Of a DNA stretch of 64,000 nucleotides, positions 53,775 to 62,539 are shown one piece after another (the first letter of the stretch is position 1; the number at the start of each line of letters is the position of its first letter). Location of the stretch: contig NZ_RCWH01000007.1 of NCBI RefSeq assembly GCF_003668635.1, positions 186,001 through 250,000 of the forward strand. Reading direction: 5' to 3'. Both the position numbers and the translations under genes were made by a program. The notes beneath the pieces were generated by a model. The model was not told the origin of the DNA. It did not search any database and worked only from the letters and a program-made list of their open reading frames with translations. The stretch comes from Planomicrobium sp. Y74. Its GTDB lineage: Bacteria > Bacillota > Bacilli > Bacillales_A > Planococcaceae.

Positions 53775-55223
53775 CTATGCCGCATAATCATAAGCTTTTC
53801 GTCTAATCAGCAGGCTGAATGCGATGAATGCCACAAGCGACAGCATCACCGGAAACGTCACGGTGTGGACGCCGAGCAGGTTGCCGTATTCCTGGTTATA
53901 AAAATGCAGCGCGATATATGTACCAATCCCCGTAATCATCGACGCGATGGCACCGTATTTATTGCCCCATTTCCAGTAAAGCCCGAGCACGACCGGCCAG
54001 ATAAAGGCTGCTTCCAAGCCACCGAACGCGAATAAATTCAGGAATATCAACAAGTCCGGCGGATCTAGTGCCAATAGGAAGACACCGATTCCGAGCATCG
54101 CCGTTACACCGAACGAGATGCGTTTGATGGTTTTCAATTCCGCTTCCGGTTTTATGTAATTCAAATAGACGTCACGAACAATCGACGAACTGACGATTAA
54201 GAGAAGCGAATCGACAGTCGACATGATTGCCGCCATCGGAGCCGCGAGCACAATTCCTGCAAGCCACGCCGGCAGGGTTTCCAGCGCAATCAGCGGAATG
54301 ACTTTATCGCCGACATCGATGCCTGGCAGAATCGGACGCGCAAAAACGCCGATCAGGTGCATATTGAGCATGATGATGCCGGTGACGAGTGTCCCGATGA
54401 TCAGCGCGCGGTGCATCGAGCGCGAGTTTTTATAAGACATCGCCCGCACCGCAATCTGCGGTAAACCCACAACTCCAACGCCGACCAGGATCCAGAAGGA
54501 CGACACATAAGCCGCTGATAAATTGCCTTCCGCACCGTATGGCGTTACGAGATTCGGGTTTTCATTGATTAAATCCTGGACGATATTCGGAATCCCGCCG
54601 CCCGCGAAAATGACCGCGATCAGCAGAATCAGCGTGCCGACCAGCATGACCGCTCCCTGCACAGCATCCGTCAGCGCAACCGCGCGGAATCCGCCGATGG
54701 TGACGTAAACCAGCACGGACACCGCAAACAGGAATAATGCCGAGTTATACGACAGCCCGGTCAGCGATTCGATTAGCCGCGCACCGCCAATCCACTGCGC
54801 TGCCATGGCGGAGAACAGGAAAATGATGATGCTTAACGCAGACAATAAAACCACGGCTTTGCTGTCGTAGCGCGCTTTCAGAAAATCGATCATCGTCACC
54901 GCTTTATAGCGGCGCGCCATGATTGCGAATTTCTTGCCGAGAATCATCAGCACAAAATAACCGGTGACCACTTGCGTCATCGCCAGCAGAACCCAGCCAA
55001 AGCCCATGGTATAAGCGGTTCCGGGACCACCCAGGAAACTTGACGCACTGCCGTAAGTGGCGACCATCGTCATCGCCAGCACAAAGCCGCCAAGTTCGCG
55101 CCCCCCGAGGAAATAATCACTGATGAAATTCGAAGACGACGCCAGTTTACGGCTCGACCAATAGCCGATAAAGAAGATGAGGATCAAAAAGATGATCATC
55201 GGAATCAAAACAGCATAATTCAT
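53775..55223 (-). CDS. panF: Sodium/pantothenate symporter PanF
   Basis: The 482-aa product has about thirteen membrane segments and the sodium:solute symporter family blocks SDYFLGGRELGGFVLAMT, GSASSFLGGPGTAYTMG and WIGGARLIESLTGLSY. The closeness to PanF and the adjacent yhdT gene point to import of pantothenate, the precursor of coenzyme A, with sodium. Its start ATG overlaps the yhdT stop as ATGA, so translation is coupled. The assignment to pantothenate rests on family resemblance and the yhdT neighbour. Confidence 0.9.
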   Translation of the reverse strand: MNYAVLIPMIIFLILIFFIGYWSSRKLASSSNFISDYFLGGRELGGFVLAMTMVATYGSASSFLGGPGTAYTMGFGWVLLAMTQVVTGYFVLMILGKKFAIMARRYKAVTMIDFLKARYDSKAVVLLSALSIIIFLFSAMAAQWIGGARLIESLTGLSYNSALFLFAVSVLVYVTIGGFRAVALTDAVQGAVMLVGTLILLIAVIFAGGGIPNIVQDLINENPNLVTPYGAEGNLSAAYVSSFWILVGVGVVGLPQIAVRAMSYKNSRSMHRALIIGTLVTGIIMLNMHLIGVFARPILPGIDVGDKVIPLIALETLPAWLAGIVLAAPMAAIMSTVDSLLLIVSSSIVRDVYLNYIKPEAELKTIKRISFGVTAMLGIGVFLLALDPPDLLIFLNLFAFGGLEAAFIWPVVLGLYWKWGNKYGAIASMITGIGTYIALHFYNQEYGNLLGVHTVTFPVMLSLVAFIAFSLLIRRKAYDYAA

Positions 55224-55492
55224 CGTTTCTCCTCCTCTTCCTCTTCAAACGGCACTCCCACAAAAAAGAATTTCACAATGACCATCACCAGTACCGCAAT
55301 GACCAGGAATCCCACCACACAGCTGTAGAAAAACCATGCCGGCAGTCCAAAGACATACGTATACTCTTCCACTGGCGCCGAGCCCATGCCATAAGCAAAG
55401 CCAAACCACCAAACAAAATTGAACAGCGCAAGCCCCACGCCGATCAGCGCTTCCCGGTGGGCAATCTTAAACCGCCAATCCGTCTCGTTCAT
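55220..55492 (-). CDS. yhdT: YhdT family small membrane protein
   Basis: I start the 90-aa protein at the ATG at 55492, 8 nt after GGAG; a GTG three codons upstream would overlap the ribosome site. It has two membrane segments (about residues 14-32 and 43-66) with the family look (EALIGVGLALFNFVWWFGFAYG; FFYSCVVGFL) and an acidic tail (EEEEEEKR). YhdT is found next to panF in many bacteria, including E. coli, and is probably an accessory subunit; its precise role is unknown. The stop overlaps the panF start. Confidence 0.92.
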   Translation of the reverse strand: MNETDWRFKIAHREALIGVGLALFNFVWWFGFAYGMGSAPVEEYTYVFGLPAWFFYSCVVGFLVIAVLVMVIVKFFFVGVPFEEEEEEKR

Positions 55493-55631
55493 CTTTCCCA
55501 CTCCATTTCTATACCTATCATTTTCTTATCGTACCATTATTTTCTAGAAAGAATAATGTGGGGCGATGATTTTTTGTACTTTAACCTTGGATAGTCCTCT
55601 GCTTTTATAGGAGAGATGCGATTGAAAAATA

Positions 55632-55766
55632 CTTGTGTTAAGTAAAAATCGTTATACGGCAGCATACCCAGTCTATATGACACTTTAGCTCCGCTATTCG
55701 TCAATAAAAACAAGCTATACGACACCTAATCCCCGCTATACAACACCTAGCCCACGCCCTATGACA
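55632..55766 (-). repeat. Compound repeat locus R7: array A only
   Basis: A degenerate boundary (CTTGTGTTA) at 55632 is followed by TATACGACA-like motifs at 55653, 55674, 55695, 55716 and 55737 and a degenerate one at 55758. All steps are 21 bp. There is no core and no array B. It lies between yhdT and the terminator of the adaptor gene. Confidence 0.85.
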
Positions 55767-55776
55767 ACACCCCAAC

Positions 55777-55808
55777 CAAAAAACCCGAGAGCAGCCGCTC
55801 CCGGGTTC
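55777..55808 (-). terminator. Terminator of the HlyD-like adaptor gene
   Basis: AACCCGAGAGC pairs with GCTCCCGGGTT (one mismatch), loop AGCC, followed on the minus strand by TTTTTTGG. Confidence 0.88.
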
Positions 55809-55815
55809 ATAAAAT

Positions 55816-57114
55816 TTATCTCGCCAATAAGTATTCAACATATCTGCGCCACTCGGTGTTCTTCGCATGTTCCATGTCCGGTTGGACACTTGGGAACGGC
55901 AGAAATGCCTGTGGGGCAAATGCGAATCTTTGAAGCATATCACTGCTGACCACTGTAGATCCCGGCAACACGCCCTCACTTAATACGGCTTTGCCTTCGA
56001 GGTCGAACGCGATGGTGACTGGCAACGATTCTGCCCGTCCTTGTGCATTCAGGACTGACACCTTGCCTGTACCGTTGTAACGGTCAAAGATCCAGGCATC
56101 TCTTAAAGCAACAGCATCTGCTGCTTCATTGATGATAATGGAAGCATTGGCTGTTTTGCCGTAAGGGACGGCGTCGGTAATCGGTTCTTCTGTCATGATG
56201 AGAACTTCATAAATCGCAATGGGGTTATTCTGGTCTACCGGATCGAGTGCGCGGTACGCATCGAGCCATTTCGAACTGTCCGCCGGCAGCTGTGATTTCC
56301 GCAGAACCTTGCCGGGCATTACCTGAGCAACTCCATCGATATGAAGGAATACTCGGTCATCGACGTTGACTTCGAGCCATTCTTCTTCGACAACATAGGT
56401 CATGAACAGTTTTTCACTCGAATAAATTTCAATGCTCATCGGCATATTGCCTGCATCGATTTTGCCGACAATGCCTTCAATCGGACTGATTAAAGCCGGT
56501 TTTGCAGTGTTCTGGTCCAATTGCGCTTCGACGACAGCAAGCTGAGTTTCGAGTGCTGCGATGCGCTGTTCCGTTTCTGCAACACCTGCTGCATAGGAAC
56601 CATCTTGTGGCACTTCAACTTCCACTTGCACATTGACGTCCAGTTCGACAGTATCGCCATTCGCATTGGTTGCCGTATCGCGGTTCGTTGAAGAGCCGGT
56701 GGTCGGACGCGAATTCCGGGAACTCGCGGTCTCGAGTTCTCTAAGAACACTGCGGATTTCGCGCAATTCATCATTCAAGGCATCTTCTTCCGCTTCCCAG
56801 ATTGCGCGCTGTTCTTCGCTTTCCGCTTCATTTAGCAAAGCTAATTCTGTGCCAGCTTCTACAGAATCGCCTTCATTGATGATCCATTGCTCCACAGCGT
56901 CCGAATCCTGGATGAAGATTTCCGTCGCAGCAAGCGGCGCCGTGATGGCTTCTTTCGGCAATTTTTCTGTATAGCTGCTGGTATAAGCACGTTCGTATTC
57001 ATTGATGTAAATTTTTTTCGGCACCTGGCTTTTCTCGCTGAACAATAAAATCGCATTGATTGCCAAAAAGGCCGTAATGGCAACCGATAAACCGATCATA
57101 AAGTATTTATTCAC
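55816..57114 (-). CDS. HlyD/RND-type membrane fusion (adaptor) protein
   Basis: The 432-aa product starts at a GTG (57114) with GGAG 10 nt upstream. It has an N-terminal membrane anchor (about residues 5-24), a lipoyl-like half motif (EGDSVEAGTELALLN near 81-95), a coiled coil (about 97-200, interrupted by a Ser/Thr-rich loop) and a second half motif (LISPIEGIVGKIDAGNMP near 210-230). A beta-barrel domain follows. Such adaptors usually join a transporter to export a substrate, but no ABC or RND transporter gene is adjacent. Its partner is the membrane protein encoded just upstream, with which it overlaps by 8 nt. The exported substrate is unknown. Confidence 0.85.
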   Translation of the reverse strand: MNKYFMIGLSVAITAFLAINAILLFSEKSQVPKKIYINEYERAYTSSYTEKLPKEAITAPLAATEIFIQDSDAVEQWIINEGDSVEAGTELALLNEAESEEQRAIWEAEEDALNDELREIRSVLRELETASSRNSRPTTGSSTNRDTATNANGDTVELDVNVQVEVEVPQDGSYAAGVAETEQRIAALETQLAVVEAQLDQNTAKPALISPIEGIVGKIDAGNMPMSIEIYSSEKLFMTYVVEEEWLEVNVDDRVFLHIDGVAQVMPGKVLRKSQLPADSSKWLDAYRALDPVDQNNPIAIYEVLIMTEEPITDAVPYGKTANASIIINEAADAVALRDAWIFDRYNGTGKVSVLNAQGRAESLPVTIAFDLEGKAVLSEGVLPGSTVVSSDMLQRFAFAPQAFLPFPSVQPDMEHAKNTEWRRYVEYLLAR

Positions 57115-57799
57115 CCGGAACCACTCCTTCCGTGAAGCCTTCGATCATGTCCGCAAGCGGAACCAAGCTCAATGCCCCGATTGCCAACGCAACCAGTACA
57201 TGCAGCAAGATCAGGCCAAACAGCAGCAATTTCGGTGAAAAAGTCACATAATTGCGCAGGAAACGGTATTGGATGGCAATGATGAGCGAAGTGAAAATCG
57301 TTAATTGATTGAAGAACAAGATTACAAATGAATGATTAAAGAGCAAGGCCGCCAGCGGACCGAATGAAAACAGCGATAAATAAGTGGTATAGCCGAGCAC
57401 CGCAAACAAGAAAAACAGCAAGGCTTTTTCAATAACAAGAATTGCTGTTACATAAGTCTGCATAACCAATGCCGCGCGCCATGGAATTTTTAATATGCGA
57501 CTGAACAGGAATGCAGCTCCGTATGTATGGAAAGCCAAATATATTCCGGCCCAGATCAATGTGCCGGCAAGAGAAGTCCAACGGGCAAGAGTGTATGTAT
57601 CCATATCGCCCGCCACCAGGTACGGCGTCAAGGAAGAGCTGTTCATGCCCCAAATTTCCCGCAGCGCAAAAAGGAGGATGCCCAGGGCAAATATCCATCC
57701 CAGCCTCTTATTGAAATGACGCATTTCCGAATTCTCCAGATTATGTATAAGCTGTCCTTGTCTGGCGAAATAATGCCAGAACTTAAAATCAAATATCAT
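57107..57799 (-). CDS. Hypothetical membrane protein, partner of the adaptor protein
   Basis: I do not recognise this 230-aa protein. It has six or so membrane segments (for example ILLFALREIW near residue 40, IWAGIYLAFHTY near 80, ALLFFLFAVLGY near 125, LLFGLILLHVLVALAIG near 200). It resembles the shape of Yip1-like membrane proteins but I cannot assign it. The gene overlaps the adaptor gene by 8 nt, so the two proteins are made together and probably interact. GAAGGG lies 11 nt before the ATG; a shorter form from the Met at residue 25 is possible. Confidence 0.75.
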   Translation of the reverse strand: MIFDFKFWHYFARQGQLIHNLENSEMRHFNKRLGWIFALGILLFALREIWGMNSSSLTPYLVAGDMDTYTLARWTSLAGTLIWAGIYLAFHTYGAAFLFSRILKIPWRAALVMQTYVTAILVIEKALLFFLFAVLGYTTYLSLFSFGPLAALLFNHSFVILFFNQLTIFTSLIIAIQYRFLRNYVTFSPKLLLFGLILLHVLVALAIGALSLVPLADMIEGFTEGVVPGE

Positions 57800-57961
57800 A
57801 AGGCTTTATTCCCTTCATGGCGATTGATATTCCGCGTATCTTAATCTTACCTTACTTTACCAAAAAGCAATGAACTTTGGAATGCTAAGACTGGTACAAT
57901 TTTCAAAAAATATATTGTCAGAATTATTACGTTAATTCCATTCCGAATATTACCAAAGAAA

Positions 57962-57990
57962 AAACTCCTGCACGCGGCAGGAGTTTCGGA
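57962..57990 (-). terminator. Terminator of the DUF2187 gene
   Basis: A perfect 10-bp stem AAACTCCTGC / GCAGGAGTTT with a 5-nt loop is followed on the minus strand by TTTTCTTTGG. Confidence 0.88.
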
Positions 57991-57994
57991 TAAA

Positions 57995-58219
57995 TTATTC
58001 TACTGGTGTATATTTTTTATGTGAAATTACGGTCATGTTGGACGCTGCACCAATTTCTTTTGCATCTTCTGGTGAAATTTCAACAATCACCGAGTTGTCC
58101 ATAATTTTAAAAATGGTTCCATTGACTTCGACGCCATTACGGGTAAAGGAAATCCATTCTCCGATGCGGCGGGCCGCTACGAATTCTGATACTTCTTTTT
58201 CATGTGGTTGGAATGCCAT
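57995..58219 (-). CDS. DUF2187 family small protein (YkvS-like)
   Basis: The 74-aa product shows the family features IGEWISFTRNGVEVNGTIFK, NSVIVEIS and a VISHKKYTPVE-type end. It is probably an SH3-like or KOW-like beta barrel. Family members are common in Bacillales, and their function is unknown. A GAGAGG-type ribosome site and the terminator right after support a real single gene. Confidence 0.88.
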   Translation of the reverse strand: MAFQPHEKEVSEFVAARRIGEWISFTRNGVEVNGTIFKIMDNSVIVEISPEDAKEIGAASNMTVISHKKYTPVE

Positions 58220-58371
58220 TGTTATCCACGCCTCTCTTTTAGAAACAATATCTATCTATTATATCACAGAATCTCCCGTTTTTCACCTATTAACATTGCT
58301 CAAAGACTTGATGGATGCTGAATAAACAAAAGAGGATATTCTACTTGATATTGAGAAAGCATTTGTAAACG

Positions 58372-59334
58372 TTATTCATATAGATGGCAAGCTACAAAAT
58401 GGCCAGGTTCCTGTTCTTTCCATGCCGGTATCTTTTCCGAGCAGACCGACATGGCGTGTGGACAGCGTGTCCGAAAAACGCAGCCACTCGGCGGATTGAT
58501 GGGACTTGGCAGTTCTCCTTCCAGAATTACACGTACACGAGCTTCCTCTATGTCCGGATCTGGAATCGGTATAGCCGATAAAAGCGCAGATGTATAAGGG
58601 TGCAGCGGATTCTCGTAAAGCTGGTCGGAAGTTGTCGTTTCGACCATATGGCCAAGGTACATGACCCCGATGCGGTCAGAAATATATTTCACCATACTCA
58701 AGTCATGAGCGATGAACAGATATGTTAAACCTTTTTCCTTCTGGAGTTTCTGAAGAAGCATAACTACCTGTGCCTGGACAGAAACATCGAGCGCTGAAAT
58801 TGGTTCGTCTGCAATGATGAAGTCCGGGTCCAATGCCAAAGCTCTGGCGATTCCGATACGCTGGCGCTGGCCACCCGAAAATTCGTGCGGATAGCGGTTT
58901 GCATGATCGCGGTTCAGGCCGACATCTTCCAACAATTGATGGACGCGCGCCTGCAATTCTTTTTTATCTTTATATAATCCATGGACTTGCATGGGCTCAG
59001 CAATAATTTCGAACACCGTCGAACGCGGGTTCAGCGATGCGTAAGGATCCTGAAAAATCATCTGCATATTGCGTAAATAATCAAAGCGCTTCTTGTCAGA
59101 CATTTTGTGAATGTCGACCCCGTCATATTCAACAGTTCCAGCAGTATTATTATATAAACCCATGATGGTACGGCCGGCTGTCGATTTACCGCAGCCAGAT
59201 TCACCTACGAGCCCGAAAGTTTCCCCACGCTTGATATCGAAAGAAATTCCGTCGACTGCTTTCAGCGTAACGTCTTTTCCCAAGTCGAAATGACGTTTCA
59301 GATCTTTTACGGACAATAAAGTCTCAGTTGTCAT
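58372..59334 (-). CDS. ykfD: Oligopeptide ABC transporter ATP-binding protein (YkfD/OppF type)
   Basis: The 320-aa product has Walker A (GESGCGKST) near residue 45, the Q-loop ([14 protein letters not shown]), the signature [17 protein letters not shown], Walker B ([13 protein letters not shown]) and the C-terminal oligopeptide transporter extension with a probable iron-sulfur Cys pattern ([16 protein letters not shown]). It energises uptake of peptides, here most likely murein peptides, given the ykfC, ykfB and ykfA genes directly upstream. Its ATG overlaps the last base of the ykfC stop. This is the order known in B. subtilis (ykfABCD after dppE). Confidence 0.94.
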   Translation of the reverse strand: MTTETLLSVKDLKRHFDLGKDVTLKAVDGISFDIKRGETFGLVGESGCGKSTAGRTIMGLYNNTAGTVEYDGVDIHKMSDKKRFDYLRNMQMIFQDPYASLNPRSTVFEIIAEPMQVHGLYKDKKELQARVHQLLEDVGLNRDHANRYPHEFSGGQRQRIGIARALALDPDFIIADEPISALDVSVQAQVVMLLQKLQKEKGLTYLFIAHDLSMVKYISDRIGVMYLGHMVETTTSDQLYENPLHPYTSALLSAIPIPDPDIEEARVRVILEGELPSPINPPSGCVFRTRCPHAMSVCSEKIPAWKEQEPGHFVACHLYE

Positions 59335-60269
59335 TATTTTTCATCCTCCTGTAAGAACCTGCGCACCGCACATAACTCTTTTTCATAAATTGTGCCGGTG
59401 AGCTCGATGATTTCAATGGCTTTGCCCGGAGTCGGTGAGTGGATCATCAGACCATTGCCGTAATAAATGCCGACATGATGTAACTTCCCTTTGCCCTCTT
59501 CATAGGCAAAAAACAGCAAATCCCCAACATGCCATTCTTTTTGATTCTCAATGCCAATTTCAGTCCCGGCTGCTGCCTGGTCATGGGCATCGCGTGGAAT
59601 GATGACACCATTGGCTTTCAGCATATTATAGCTGAGGCCGGAACAGTCATAGCCATAACTCGACATGCCTCCCCAAAAATACTGCAGATCCAGAAAGTCT
59701 TCTCCAAGTTCAGCTACGTCACTGCCGCTGCCTTTTGGAATTTCTTCCACTGATGCGACAAGCTGGACTTCGTCCGTTTTGATAACGGCATCACCGTCCG
59801 GTGTTTCAACACGTATAAATTCTCCTTGCTCTTTGACAGGCAACAGCGTATTGAATGGCACCACCAGCAGCGGCTTGAATTGTTCAGTCCATAATTGGGC
59901 TTTACGCACTTTCACACGGGCATAGCCCAGTTCATTTGAAGCAGCCGCTTCTTTAAGTTGATGAAGCGGTACCCAGCCGGGATAGCCCCTTTCATCTTTA
60001 CTGCTCGGCTGCCAAAGAGCGATGATTTTCGCCCAGCCATCCACTATTTCATCTACCATCACAGGTTCACCGTACAGCAACTGTGTCTGGATGAGTCCGC
60101 TATGGGTTAAATCATGGTTTTCCTGTTCATTCATCGTTTCAATCCATTTATTAATCTTTACAGTTTCGCCTGTGCCGTGTGCGTCGACTTCCCGCGCACT
60201 TTCCGGCAGAGTCCAGACGGTTGCGACAGGCACACTGCAAATCCAGGTTGTGGCATTTGAAGGATACAT
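59334..60269 (-). CDS. ykfC: NlpC/P60 gamma-D-glutamyl-L-diamino acid endopeptidase (YkfC)
   Basis: The 311-aa product has two N-terminal SH3-like domains (about residues 1-180) and a C-terminal NlpC/P60 domain with Cys209 in GYDCSGL, His265 in HHVGIY and His277 in MIHSPTPG. No signal peptide is visible, so it acts in the cytoplasm on imported peptides. YkfC-type enzymes cut the bond between D-Glu and the diamino acid of L-Ala-gamma-D-Glu-containing murein peptides. Its ATG follows GGAG 10 nt upstream and is 3 nt after the ykfB stop. It differs from the two secreted NlpC/P60 proteins in this window. Confidence 0.95.
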   Translation of the reverse strand: MYPSNATTWICSVPVATVWTLPESAREVDAHGTGETVKINKWIETMNEQENHDLTHSGLIQTQLLYGEPVMVDEIVDGWAKIIALWQPSSKDERGYPGWVPLHQLKEAAASNELGYARVKVRKAQLWTEQFKPLLVVPFNTLLPVKEQGEFIRVETPDGDAVIKTDEVQLVASVEEIPKGSGSDVAELGEDFLDLQYFWGGMSSYGYDCSGLSYNMLKANGVIIPRDAHDQAAAGTEIGIENQKEWHVGDLLFFAYEEGKGKLHHVGIYYGNGLMIHSPTPGKAIEIIELTGTIYEKELCAVRRFLQEDEK

Positions 60270-60272
60270 TTT

Positions 60273-61379
60273 CTATTCACTCCGTCCTGTTAGTCGTTTA
60301 AGAAATAAATCGCTGTCAATGCCAAGGCCGGATTTTCCCGGTAAGCGGATGGTTTTTCCATTGTATTCAATACCGCCTGGCACAAGGTCTTCCTTCAGCA
60401 TTAGCGGCGGGTCAAAATCGAAACGGGTTATATTCGGCTGGCTTGCCGCAAAATGCGCCGCGGCCCCTACACCGAGTTTCGTTTCGATCATACTGCCTGT
60501 CATGCATTTAACTCCATAAGTTTCCGCCAGTGCGTTAATTTTCAGCGCCTGATGGATGCCGCCCGCTTTCATCAGCTTAATATTGATCAAATCAGCAGCG
60601 CGCAGCTGGAGAACCTGCAGCGCATCTTTCGGTGAAAATATGCATTCATCCGCCATAATGTCGGTTAATGTATGATCGGTGACAAACTTCAATCCTTCAA
60701 TGTCTTTGGCATGGACCGGCTGTTCGACCAATTCGATGTCCAGCCCGGCATCTTCCATGCGGCTGATTGCCCGAACCGCTGATTTCGCTTCCCATCCCTG
60801 GTTGGCGTCGAGCCGGAGCACAACGTCGTAACCCACTCTTTCACGGATTGCTTTAATCCGTTCGATATCTTTATCGACCGAATCAATGCCGACTTTTATT
60901 TTCAGGACATCAAATCCGTCCTTTATGTATTGAACTGCATCTTGAGCCATTTCTTCAGGCGAGTTGACCGACACTGTAAAATCGGTTTCGAGCTCATGCC
61001 GGTAACCCCCGAGAAAATCCACGAGCGCCATATCTGCAATTTGCGCCATCAGATCGTACAGCGCCATATCCACTGCAGCCTTGGCACTCGTATTGCCAAT
61101 CATGGTTTTATGAAGCTTTTCAAAAACCAGTTCACGCCTGCGTAAGTCCTGCCCAACAAGTGCATCGCCAATTAATTGCACCGCGAATTCAATGCTCTCC
61201 AGCGAATCTCCCGTGATGACATGTGTCGGCGGCGCTTCCCCAAAACCGCTGCGTCCGTCTTCCGTCAGAATATGGACGACAACTGATTCAGCAACTGTCA
61301 CTGTGCGCAGTGCCGTTTTGAACGGCTTTTTCAGCGGCACCGCGGTATGATAGCTTTTGATGGATTTGATAGTCGCCAT
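60273..61379 (-). CDS. ykfB: L-Ala-D/L-Glu epimerase (YkfB)
   Basis: I start the 368-aa protein at the ATG at 61379, 9 nt after GGGAG and 1 nt after the ykfA stop; the longer frame uses a TTG inside that gene. It is an enolase-superfamily barrel with the KxK in VLKIKVG, metal ligands in RLDANQGW, LVEQPV and MADECIFS, the opposite Lys in INIKLMKAGG, and the DFDPPLM motif that binds the dipeptide amino group in Ala-Glu epimerases. It converts L-Ala-D-Glu from murein into L-Ala-L-Glu, which ordinary peptidases can cut. A second, diverged member of the family is encoded at 45350-46465. Confidence 0.95.
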   Translation of the reverse strand: MATIKSIKSYHTAVPLKKPFKTALRTVTVAESVVVHILTEDGRSGFGEAPPTHVITGDSLESIEFAVQLIGDALVGQDLRRRELVFEKLHKTMIGNTSAKAAVDMALYDLMAQIADMALVDFLGGYRHELETDFTVSVNSPEEMAQDAVQYIKDGFDVLKIKVGIDSVDKDIERIKAIRERVGYDVVLRLDANQGWEAKSAVRAISRMEDAGLDIELVEQPVHAKDIEGLKFVTDHTLTDIMADECIFSPKDALQVLQLRAADLINIKLMKAGGIHQALKINALAETYGVKCMTGSMIETKLGVGAAAHFAASQPNITRFDFDPPLMLKEDLVPGGIEYNGKTIRLPGKSGLGIDSDLFLKRLTGRSE

Positions 61380-61380
61380 A

Positions 61381-62304
61381 TCACTCAACTCCCGGCAGAA
61401 TCGTCAAAGTTTTATTGTCCGCATCAAGACGCGCTTTTACGCCGAGCGGCACGGAGAAATGCGGTTCGCAATGACCGATTTTAAAGCCTTTGACTACCGG
61501 CACATTCAAATTTCCGAGATAGTGCCCAAGCACATGGTCAAGGCTCAGTGATTTCTCCGGCTCTTTTGGCTCGGCATTTTTAAAATCACCCACGACGATT
61601 CCGGCGACCTGCTCCAGCTTCCGCGCCATCTTCAGATGGTTCAGCATTTCGTCGACCTGATAAGGTGTTTCGTCAATATCTTCTATCAATAAAATCTTGC
61701 CTGCGACGTCCAAATCGCATTTCGTGCCGATTGAACTGCGGATCAAAGACAAATTGCCTCCGACCAGTTCCCCTTCAGCAACCCCGCCACGCAGCGTCGT
61801 CAGCGGTGCAATCTCTTCTGAATAAAATAGTTCAAACGGTCCAAAAATCTGGCCGAACATTCGGCCGCTCCGTTCATGGAACGTGTCTTTTCCGACATCC
61901 GAAGCAAGCATAGGCCCATGGAATGTCACCAGGTCTGAAAACTGGCCGATTGCTGTATGTAAAAATGTAATGTCCGAATATCCCCAGAACACTTTCGGAT
62001 TTTCCTTGATCATTGCGTAATCGATCCGGTCCGCATATCGCGCAGCACCGTAGCCTCCGCCAGCGCAAATTATCCCTGCCACTTCTGGATCCTCAAACAT
62101 TTCATGCAAATCTGCAAGACGTGCATCATCATCACCCGCCAGATAACCATATTTGGCTTTTACCGATTTCCCCATTTTCACTTTAAGGCCAAGTTCCTCC
62201 AAAAACGGCAGAGCTTTTTCTAAATTTTCCTGATTCGGCGGACTTGAAGGTGCAATTACACCAACTGTGTCCCCTTTTTTCAATCTTTTCGGCAATTTCC
62301 GCAT
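61381..62304 (-). CDS. ykfA: LD-carboxypeptidase, S66 family (YkfA)
   Basis: The 307-aa product has the S66 family blocks GDTVGVIAPSSPP at the start, ICAGGGYGAARYADRIDY, and FWGYSDITFLH with the nucleophile Ser near residue 113; the partners expected from the family are Glu and His further on (LLIEDIDETPY and KGFKIGHCEPH). S66 peptidases remove the terminal D-Ala from murein tetrapeptides in the cytoplasm. It is the first gene of the tight ykfABCD unit, whose gaps are at most a few nt. An AGAGGAG ribosome site precedes the ATG. Confidence 0.94.
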   Translation of the reverse strand: MRKLPKRLKKGDTVGVIAPSSPPNQENLEKALPFLEELGLKVKMGKSVKAKYGYLAGDDDARLADLHEMFEDPEVAGIICAGGGYGAARYADRIDYAMIKENPKVFWGYSDITFLHTAIGQFSDLVTFHGPMLASDVGKDTFHERSGRMFGQIFGPFELFYSEEIAPLTTLRGGVAEGELVGGNLSLIRSSIGTKCDLDVAGKILLIEDIDETPYQVDEMLNHLKMARKLEQVAGIVVGDFKNAEPKEPEKSLSLDHVLGHYLGNLNVPVVKGFKIGHCEPHFSVPLGVKARLDADNKTLTILPGVE

Positions 62305-62367
62305 GTTGATTCACTCCTCTATTTCTGTTCTTCATTCAACAGACAGTATATCCCTGTTCAATGAAAA

Positions 62368-62402
62368 ACAGAAACGCCCGGCGCTCGGCCGAGCGTTTCT
62401 GA
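62368..62402 (-). terminator. Terminator-like hairpin upstream of ykfA
   Basis: AGAAACGC pairs with GCGTTTCT, with CGG/CCG pairs inside, followed on the minus strand by GTTTTTC. It ends 64 nt before the ykfA start and would end or attenuate transcription coming from the dppE-like gene. Confidence 0.65.
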
Positions 62403-62409
62403 GTGTTCA

Positions 62410-62535
62410 TAACCGATATTCCGCAAAACAGCTTCGCTTGTCTGGGGGCTCGCGCTGAGCTAACTCGGACGCGTTTCACTTCGTCCGAGTGGATCTTAAC
62501 ACTTCGCTTGGACCCCTGGGCGTCTTCGCTGTTTT
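62410..62535 (+). repeat. Complete CAAAACAGC terminal-inverted-repeat element
   Basis: GCAAAACAGCTTCGCTTG at the left end and CTTCGCTGTTTTGC at the right end form imperfect terminal inverted repeats; inside, CTCGGACG pairs with CGTCCGAG. It is the same element as 15786-15912 (inverted) and 6768-6830 (partial). Confidence 0.75.
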
Positions 62536-62539
62536 GCTC

